DNA of 64,000 nucleotides. Source: Dactylonectria macrodidyma. Lineage: Eukaryota; Ascomycota; Sordariomycetes; Hypocreales; Nectriaceae. Below the pieces are notes generated by a model. That model was not told the origin of the DNA. It worked only from the letters and a program-made list of their open reading frames with translations, and searched no databases. The stretch covers positions 124,001 to 188,000 of the forward strand of contig JAGMUV010000033.1 in NCBI GenBank assembly GCA_020744425.1. The letters run 5' to 3'. The stretch's first letter is position 1. Each line of letters starts with the position of its first letter. The position numbers and the translations under genes were made by a program. Positions 56,367 through 64,000 of this stretch are shown here, piece after piece.

Positions 56367-59300
56367 ATGACGGACCCCACGACCTTAACCCAAAGGAAGA
56401 CCTTATCACCCCTAAGCCAGATCCAAAAGCTCGAGAGCGTTGGGTTATTCCTCAATCGACCTGAGCCAGCCATCATATGTAAACAATGCGGCTTTGCTAT
56501 TCACCCCAATCGCATATTACGACACCCTGGAGATACGCATGATGTCAGTAAACCTGCCCGTCGCGGTCGGAAGGCTGTCCTTTCTCTATGGAGCCTCCCG
56601 GATCCAGGCAGTCTCCCCTTACGACCTGATGGCTCACGTCCTCATCCACATCTGGCAATCCAACGAGGCTCGACTTGTAGGCACTGCGGCTTGCGCTCTA
56701 TAAGTGACAAGGTCCTTGCAACACACGTGAGGACATATCATAGCGACAAGATTCAGATCGCCACTAGACTCGGGCGCCATTGGTTGCGAGACCATATTCA
56801 CCAAGGATTGGCATTCCAGAGCTGGATGGCTAAGGACATTCGAAGGTCATGGCTTGTCGCGGTTGCAAGTGGCGAGCAGCCCAATCAATCTTCTTTCCAA
56901 CACGGCCTCCTTCTCCAGGCAAGCCCTACCCCCCTCAAAAGTTTTGCGCAGCAATTGCTTGCAGAAGAATGCCAGCATATCGGCAAGCAAACTGGCCAGC
57001 TAATGCCACATGACGCTGGCGCATCTGGATCCTCGACCCTCCTTACTAATTGGATGCGGCGTACCGGCTGGCAGACCATGTTCAGAGAAGCACGTCGGGA
57101 TATCCTCCTTCCGCTTGCTTCCCTGCCCTCATCCGATCGGCCTGTACGACTGGTGACTGTGGCTGGAAAAATGCTATGGAGTTCGGCGAGAGTTGAACGC
57201 CGGCTTGCGGCGATGGTAGTTGCACTCGACCGCCTCTTTGACCAATGTGCCGATACGGTTAGGGGTACTGATGTCTGCTTGAGAAGGTGGCTCCGTGGGA
57301 AATTTCCAGATCGCCCATATAAGTCGCCGTTCCAGTTGGTCTCCCGGCAGTCTTCTGAACGGCTATATAGGAAAGAGTTCCAACGCTGTCTCTGCTTCTG
57401 GCTTCGCCTTTACCAGCTATCATCATCCAACGCAAGGGTCATCACTGGCCAGACGCTGTCCAAACGTCAGCGACGGATGCTCAAGCAGCTATGGTCAGAT
57501 CCCATATGGGAGGCAGAGAACATAACTAGCCAATGTGATTCTGATGGACCTCATGCCGACAGATATGATGATGATGAAGTTGGAGGGGAAGAAGAGGATG
57601 ATGACGACGATGATGAGGATGATGACGAGAGTGACGAAAGCGACGAGGACGATGAGGATGACGAAGGCGAAGAGAAGATGGATATCGAGGATGGCGACGA
57701 GTCCGATGATGGATCATCTACGGATTGGTCAAACGATGAGGAAGCCGAGCAGAATGATCCAGCTGCGGATGTCCTACTTCGATTCTACTACTTTGCTGTT
57801 ACTGAAGGACTTTCGAAAGGGAATGGCAAGTTCCACGCTCCTGATATACTTCAGTGCTGTACGTGGCCTTTCATCCTCAAATGACGTCGAATACCTCCAA
57901 CCTAACCGATTCACTCCAATACTCGCAAGGTTTATTTACTGCATGCGATTGATCGCCTTGGAGGCAGTACTGCCTCGCCTTCCGCATATCTATATCGGTA
58001 TTCCGTCTCGGCCGCACTATGGCCAACTGAGGGCTCTCGATGCAGTCCATCGAGAAAGCTTATGCGATGGCTCGCTATCGCCCATGGGCGAATTCCTCAG
58101 CCTTCTATCCTATGGCCATGCCCTTCGGCAGTCTCAGGGACCAACATTTCACTTCTATTGGAGTGACGATGGCGAAGTGCTATCCTGGGATGGCATACAT
58201 CAGTTGTCGATGGAAAACTTCCGCGGCCTGGCACGCGATGTATTGAAATGCGCCACAACTCGCTGCAAACGCTTAATGTATGACTGGGTACCTGCCGACA
58301 TTGATCTTGGACATATACGAGATAGGATCTCCACGACTACAACGGGATACTCCTTTGTCTCTGACCCCATGAATGCGCTGGAGGGGGCCTACCTGGAGCT
58401 CCTTACGAGGGCATATGTCTCGCCAATCGATGGCCTACTCAAAACCCAGGCTGGCACTAGAGATCGGGGCACATGGGACTTCACGGCTGCCCAGTCTTAT
58501 CTCAATGCCCACGACGACTTCCTCAAGACGCTGATGGTACTTATGAACATTGACGGTGGCCAGTCAGCGCGAATTGCTGAGTTATTGACGCTCGAGAATT
58601 GCAATTCCTCTTCACGGCCTAGGGGTGTCTGCATATGGGGAGCAAAGATGTGTTCGATTACTCGACATCACAAAGCCCGCCTAGCTACGAACAATGAGTT
58701 TTACGTCGCACGCTTCTTCTCTCCACCTGTTTCCGGGCTGCTAGCGAGGTACCTCATATACATCCGGCCGGTCGCTCATACGATCCTACGAAAGTGTTTC
58801 TGTTACACCTCCACCAATACCCTGTTATTCGCGCCAGTGTCCCAGAAAGGTCAACAATCGAAGACCTGGACGGCGTCGACCTTCACCCAGGAGCTCCGGC
58901 GATATTGAAACGCAGCACGTGGTGTTCCATCAGGCATCGGAGTCCAGCTCTACCGCCAAGTCTCCATCGCGATTACGGAACGCCATGTCCGCACGTCTGC
59001 CGATCGATTTAATCGTCTTGATGATGTTACAGGTGCTGTAGGAGAAGGTGTAGCCTACGCATGGCAGAGTGGCCATCGGCCAAGCCAACGGCATACTACG
59101 TATGGCTTGGATGGCGCTTTCCCGGATCACTTGCAACCCTCGTTGCCGTGCCGATGCAGACACTCTCCTGGATGTGCCCGACTGGGAACGCTATCCTCTT
59201 GCACATCGCGTACGTGCCCTTGAGCGCCTTCGCGTAGTTGACGGGGGCGTTGATCCCGGTCACGCGCAAGAGCTCGTTGGAGGCCACGTCCGAGTACAGC

Positions 59301-59831
59301 TGCGCCCACGAGGCCACGCCCCTGCAGTAGACGTAGTACGTGAGCCCGTCGTTGACCACGCCACTCCCGCTCCGGATATATGAAAGAGTTTCGAGAAGTT
59401 GGCATGCATTCCTCTGGGAGGAACGACAACAAGAAAGCCACCATGCATATGACCCGGTGGAGACTGTTGCCGCGCCGAGTTATGATACTGGACGGGGTAT
59501 GCAACTACTCAAGCGTCGTTGCGAGGGCATAGAGGCTTCACCACAGTCATCTGAGAGGCAACTGAACACGAAACGACAGAGGATCCCATCACCTCTCGAT
59601 CACGGCCCCCAGGGTGGCGACGCCGACTTGGACGGCAGCGCGGCTACGGGGGTGGATGTGCTCCTGGTTGGCGATGATGATGAAGATACGGCAGTCTTCA
59701 ATGATCCGAGCTTGTGTGTCGCCGCAAAAGTGGATCTCTCTGACGCTCTAGGCAATCCTTCGTCTCTTGCAATGGGCCTATTTGTGTTCCTACCGCAGGT
59801 GAACCTCGTCGTGTGCAGACAATGCAGGTAA
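56367..59831 (+). pseudogene. OrsD/DUF3505-like protein with tyrosine-recombinase-like C-terminus
   Basis: ATG at 56367. Two N-terminal zinc fingers are visible (CKQCGFAI...H...H and CRHCGL...HVRTYH), as in fungal OrsD-type proteins, followed by a large helical region and an Asp/Glu run (about residues 392-470). A one-base deletion near 57841 shifts the frame, which continues to a TGA at 58906-58908 and beyond. The C-terminal part has ARIAELLTL, YRQVSIAI and WQSGHRPSQRHTTYG, matching the Arg, Arg/His and GH...Tyr boxes of tyrosine recombinases (inference). A foreign segment (about 59126-59345) splits it before YERVSRSWHAFL. It ends at VVCRQC and a GTAAGT donor at 59832, where a RecQ-like part might have followed. 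None is present. Confidence 0.7.
59126..59345 (-). other. Insertion within the OrsD-like gene, open on the minus strand
   Basis: The OrsD-like frame (…DHLQPSL) stops here and resumes at about 59367 with LRIYERV. The inserted stretch is open on the minus strand for about 80 codons (VNDGLTYYVYCRGVAS...), suggesting an exon of another gene. Family not recognised. Confidence 0.45.
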
Positions 59832-59975
59832 GTCGCCCACCCTAGTTTTGGCCCACCCCTGGCTTTGGCCCGCTCTATTTAGCCTACATCGCACAACTGG
59901 TACATCGACGTAACTAGGTCGCAACAAAGTCAAATTAAATGGTAAAAATACAAGGAAAATCGCATTTGGCGCTCT
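59832..59975. other. Short spacer between the OrsD-like remnant and the pogo-type gene
   Basis: It starts with the GTAAGT donor and contains two related phrases, TTTTGGCCCACCC and CTTTGGCCCG, possibly the 3' end of the pogo-type element. No matching opposite TIR was found. Confidence 0.35.
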
Positions 59976-61489
59976 TTAGTCGCTTTCTTCGTCTGCACTT
60001 GAATCTCGCTCCATATAGCGTTTTGTTGGTCGCCGATTGCGTCCCGACCGTCGAGCCAGTGCCGGCTCCTCTTCCGACTCAGAGCTACTCTCCCCCCCCA
60101 CGATAATGACCTCTTGTACCGCATTTCTTGCCTTCCGAACACGTTGTTGAGGCTCTCGATTAGCTTGCGCAAGTATCTGCGCAAGGCTTGCAAAGCGCTC
60201 GTTCGGATCTTGGACGATTTTGCGACGTTTAGGCGGTTTTGCCTGGGCGAGTTGCACCCGCAAGCGTTCGATCTCACGGTCCCTTAGTATAACCTCCATC
60301 GCAACCTTATCCAACGCCGCAGCGGCTTTTCGAATAGACAGTCGTGAAGTGGGAGAGCCGCTCTTCTCAGCAAATAGCTTTACGACGTCGCCGCCGCGTT
60401 TTGGTGTTGAAATATCCGAGGTGACACGTAGTGGTATAGCTGGCCGTTTAGCCACCACGACCCATCGAGAATTTAGAGGTTTGGCTACGTTTTTAGGGTA
60501 TAAGCCTGTCGCCTTCCACCCGGATTGAACGTTTTCCTTTCGAAGACCAATTTCTCGAGCTTTCGCATAAAATTCGAGAAAGTTTGCCTTTCCAACCTTT
60601 GTCGTATCTGTCAAAGCCGTATGCTCGCCAACTAGCCTACGATAGGCCGTTTTTAAACTGGAAAAGCAGCCGAGATCCAAGGGCTGGAGGACATGGGAAG
60701 TATGAGCAGGGAAAAAGAGTAAGTGAACGTTGTTTAGGTAACACATAGTCATAAATTCGTCCGAGGTATGACTGCCGTGACCGTCGACGATAAGTAGGCG
60801 ACTATCGGCTGGGTTCTCAGGTTGCGTTTGGGGTAAAAACACCTTCCCTAGCCACTCGACAGCAATATCATTGCTTGTCCACCCGTTTTCCGAAAAGGTA
60901 ACATGCCAGCCAGGATGCTTAGCTAGGAAATCCTTCTTGAACCATTGTTCTTGGATACTTTTGGCCTTGAAGATGACCAGGGGGTTCAAAGCGACCCCGA
61001 GCGCCGAGATGCACTCCACGATAGACGTCCAAGTCCGGGCATTTATCGTTTTGACTGGTACCGCGTTAGGATTCTCCTGCGAGGAGCCGATAACAAGCCC
61101 GTTAATGCCTTGGCCCTCCATAATGCCGCCCTCGTCGGCGTTGTACCTCCGCCGGGGAGGGATCCAGCTCACAGTCTCGTATAGGTTGAACAAGTGCCTG
61201 ATATTATCCGGAGTGGCCGCATTTATACGTTTCCAGTCAGTTCGACGGCCTAACTTTGTCTTGACGGCTAAATGGCGCTCCACGAAGTGACTGGACCACT
61301 TCCTCCCTAGGGGCTTGTGGTCACCTTGTTGTTTAAGCACGCTGCTAGCGATTGCTCGCACTTGTGCGTGTGTTGGCGCGTAACCGAGGGCCTCCTGCCG
61401 CAAAATCCATTGCTTAAGATGTTCTTCCTGATTGGCTGTGAGCCGCTGCTGGTCGTCGTGTGCCGTACGTTGAGGTTGGGCACCATTAA
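59976..61489 (-). pseudogene. pogo/Fot1-type DD35D transposase, 5' end lost at piggyBac
   Basis: The frame is open on the minus strand from the piggyBac boundary (61489) to the stop at 59976, about 504 codons. Visible are the Tc5/CENP-B-type HTH (LTANQEEHLKQWIL, GYAPTHAQVR, LGRKW) and the catalytic YNADE, LIVDGHGSH and LQPLD, with 35 residues between the last two Asp. The C-terminal tail is basic with a coiled coil and an acidic end. The piggyBac TIR starts at the TTAA just upstream, so the N-terminus and start codon are missing here. Beyond piggyBac I could not recognise the rest. Confidence 0.8.
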
Positions 61490-63595
61490 CCCTTTGACTG
61501 TGTTAAGGCTCCAGACAGGGGGTCGCAGGGGGGTCGGCCCAATTAGGGAACGAGCGTTCAGAGGTACATCAATTCCCACCTATTTTGTATGGTGATAGAA
61601 GTCCCAGCAATCCTGCGAGCTACAAAGAGCTACATCGCACTGGTCACAGCCACCGCGAGACTGCCGCCGGATCCGGACCCTGTTGCCGTCGGCCTCACTC
61701 AACGGCCGCCGCGAGCTTCGTGACCTGACCTCTCCACGCCGTACGCCCTGACATGCGAGGCAGTTACCCTTTTTCCCTCGCTGGACGTATTTATGCTGTG
61801 ACAGAGGCGTAAATTCGTCTCCCGCCCGAAACCTCTGCCTAGAGTCAGATTGACCGCTGTACGCCTGGACGAGGTCATCAACAAGGCGCCCTCGCCACTT
61901 AGCCTGACGTGTATATGACTTCCAAATAGGCTTGCCGCGTAGCTGAAGAAGGTAACTGTTGACTACAATGACGTCAATTAGGTAGGACCAAGCTAGGGCT
62001 TGCCAACCCCCTCGGCGCACACGGTGTTCGAAGCCCAAATATGACCTCAGTTGGTCACCGCGGTCTACCCCGTTCATCTCGTCATTGTAGAAGGCAGCAA
62101 CAGACGGGATAATAATCTCTTTCACTGGCTCGTCACCGAAAAATCGCTGTATTGGGCGTGCTCGAATTTGGTCTGTTGTCGGCCTCTTGCGTAACCGAAG
62201 GACGGTCTCGTCGCCTGCGTACACAGTAGATAAGAACAACACAAGGGCGTTGTCTTTCCACGCGATCTGATTTACCTGGCCCAGGACAAATTAGTAGGGC
62301 ATTTACAGCTAAAGCTGTCTGCTTGACTGACCTTATTATCCTTAGTTGGGACGGTCCTGATTTCGTTGAATTTGATATTTGCGGCAGCTGTGTTATCGTC
62401 ATTTTTGAGCTTGACTAAGGGCTTGTAGATGCCACAGTTGACTCGGGCTGTACCCGTAGCGCCGTGGCCGTGCTCGCGGAGGCTGCGTAGGAGGTCGGGA
62501 GAGGAAAAGAGGTTATCGATAAAGACGTGATAGTTGGCTTCTGGCAGCAAGTTTAGTAGGGCAACAACCACAGCCTGCGTCGGGTTCAGATAGACTGTCT
62601 TCTCCTGCTTGGCCTCACGCCGCCGTTGCCGGGCAGGCTTGAGACCAACAGGTCCAAACCTAGGTCCGGGCCTATGCCAAATCCAACGTAGGAAATAGCC
62701 CTGCTGTGCTGCAACCCAAACTTTGAAGCCGACGGGGATCGGCTTGTTAGGGACTCTTGTTGTCTCTTTTGACCTCCCTGTATAGCGGGCCATACACTCA
62801 TCTACAGCGATGCAAGTGCCTGGAACATAGAAATCCGTAGACACGCGCTGTATGTGGTCAGACCACGGCGTCACACGGTCATAGGTGAGGGCGCTGTTGC
62901 TGCTTATGGTGATGTGAGGGCTGAAAATGCGAATGTGACGATGTAGCTGCTGAAATCGGTCATAGGTCATATATTTGATGATAGAGTGAGTAGAGTGTTG
63001 GTGCCCCGGCCGAGAAGTCTCCCAATGGTCTTCGAGGTCAAGTTCAGTGTGAATCCCTAAGTAAATAAGGATTGCGACCCATATGTAGACTTCTGCAACA
63101 GAGGTTGGTCTCCAGAGGCGTAACCGTGATCTTGGCGGTAATGTGTGTGCACAACCGCGAGCCTCTTGCTGCAGGTGGCTAACCCAGTCATTGGTATATT
63201 TGACCCAGCTTTCTACTAGGGAAATAGGTAGGAATTGCTGGAAAAGAGATAACGGGTCCTGGGGCAGGTCCTTGACCTTAAAGTCGTGTGTTGGAACCTC
63301 GAAAGGCATGAAGTTGTAGCCGCGTTCGTTGACAGGGGCTAGGTTCGGCCGGCAGGTGTTGTCAGCTCCCTGCTCCCGGCGGCTGTTATCAGTGCAAATG
63401 AAGCTGTTATCGTCATACACATTGATTGCCTGTGTTGAGGGCACTTGGGTATCCATCGCGAAAGTCAGAATCGTTTGTATGTGTATTTTGGTGGGGTTGA
63501 TTCTGACTACGCGACGCGTTACTCTGATGTACCTCACTGTGAGCAGGGGTCATGTGGGGCACAATCTGGCCTGGAGCCTTAACACAGTCAAAGGG
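61490..63595 (-). mobile_element. piggyBac transposon
   Basis: A 25-bp perfect inverted repeat starts CCCTTTGACTGTGTTAAGG at 61490 and is mirrored at 63571-63595. TTAA precedes the left end (61486-61489), the piggyBac target. The right flank is ATAG rather than TTAA, so the duplication is incomplete there. It contains one intact transposase gene. Confidence 0.88.
61580..63456 (-). CDS. piggyBac transposase
   Basis: Two exons, 63456-62332 and 62275-61580, joined by a 56-nt intron (GTCAGT...GGCCAG), give 606 residues. ATG at 63456 (MDTQVPST) chosen over an upstream non-ATG extension. Catalytic Asp residues appear in AVDECMARYTGRS (about 214), VFIDNLFSS (about 310) and NGVDRGDQ (about 445), the DDD pattern of DDE_Tnp_1_7. 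The C-terminus is Cys/His-rich (CLACQ, CDQCDVALC, CWDFYH), the usual zinc-binding tail. The frame is intact, so it may be active. Confidence 0.92.
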
Positions 63596-64000
63596 ATAGA
63601 GCCCGTGTAAGGCGGCCCGGGTAGCAAAATGGTTCGGCCCGTATAGCAATTGCCTTGTATAATACAGAAGTGTTGGAAAGCCTCGGTGCACTTTAGCAAT
63701 GAAGCCATAAATCTCTAGGCATTGCCATAGCCTAAGATGGGCAACAGGCCCACGGCTACCTCTCAGCGAGCAATTGCCAACTTATCTGTGCAAATAAAGG
63801 CATAGAAGCCTTCGCTAGTGTAAGTAGTCCACGTTCTAGGTCTGTCACACCGGTCTTGCCAGAGGTCGCGCTTGGTTGCTCCGTGACAGTTACAATCTCT
63901 AGTGCAGCCTTGCATGTACCAGCAGTCACCTGTTGCTGTGGCGCTCAGCCACTGTGGCGCCCTGGGCTCGGACAGAGGTGTAGCTCCACACTGCCTTGTA
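63596..64000. other. Right-hand flank, no gene recognised
   Basis: It should hold the remainder of whatever piggyBac inserted into. Short GGGCCG-type motifs occur near 63610-63645, but no coding frame continuing the pogo-type transposase was recognised. The window ends within unassigned sequence. Confidence 0.3.

Noticed and set aside
56367..59831. Starship captain (DUF3435) assignment
   Set aside because: The N-terminal zinc fingers and the overall pattern fit OrsD/DUF3505 proteins; the recombinase-like boxes alone do not make it a captain.
1..64000. tRNA, rRNA and other structural RNA genes
   Set aside because: I looked for conserved tRNA boxes and rRNA-like segments and saw none; a covariance-model scan would be decisive.

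Overview
The window looks like repeat-dense chromosomal DNA of a filamentous fungus, most likely Pezizomycotina. Genes carry short introns (mostly about 46-110 nt) with GTAAGT/GTATGT-type donors, CTAAC-like branch sites and YAG acceptors. The transposon families are those of fungal genomes, and one gene resembles the ascomycete OrsD/DUF3505 family. Almost every recognisable gene belongs to a mobile element. The one clear exception is a short-chain dehydrogenase gene (7774-8562). I saw no rRNA, tRNA or CRISPR array. All calls come from reading the sequence; no database search was run.

Layout. 1-7749: an apparently intact Helitron gene on the minus strand (exons within 5889-172), joined head-to-tail to an internally deleted copy. 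7774-8562: SDR gene. 9396-11864: intact pogo-like element with 36-bp TIRs and TA duplications. 12484-13870: Tc1 element with one amber codon. 13991-14465: transposase remnant. 14466-17538: intact hAT element. 18106-50241: three large plus-strand Helitrons in a row, A, B and C. Each has a RepHel gene (about 2,130-2,250 codons, three exons) and a divergently transcribed accessory gene. 50242-56192: non-autonomous Helitron B derivatives carrying a captured gene fragment and interrupted by a 677-bp TIR element. 56367-59831: broken OrsD-like gene with a tyrosine-recombinase-like C-terminus. 59976-61489: second pogo-type transposase. 61490-63595: piggyBac element abutting it.

How the genes work together. 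RepHel proteins combine a HUH replication endonuclease with a Pif1 helicase for rolling-circle transposition. B is open throughout, A has two amber codons, and C has five stops. The accessory protein reads as two small beta-rich halves plus a basic, disordered tail ending in a shared HPPK-like motif. I infer an OB-fold single-strand DNA-binding helper of the element. A and C also share a MYND-type zinc-finger sequence in the same place, and the C accessory cassette is flanked by roughly 300-bp inverted repeats. This gene set (RepHel, divergent accessory gene, sometimes MYND) is the best candidate here for an undescribed system.

Nested insertions give a partial history. Helitron A starts exactly inside a copy of the hAT subterminal sequence. 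Two TIR elements with perfect 8-bp duplications inserted into or beside the Helitron array. The piggyBac element sits at a TTAA at the 5' end of the last pogo-type gene.
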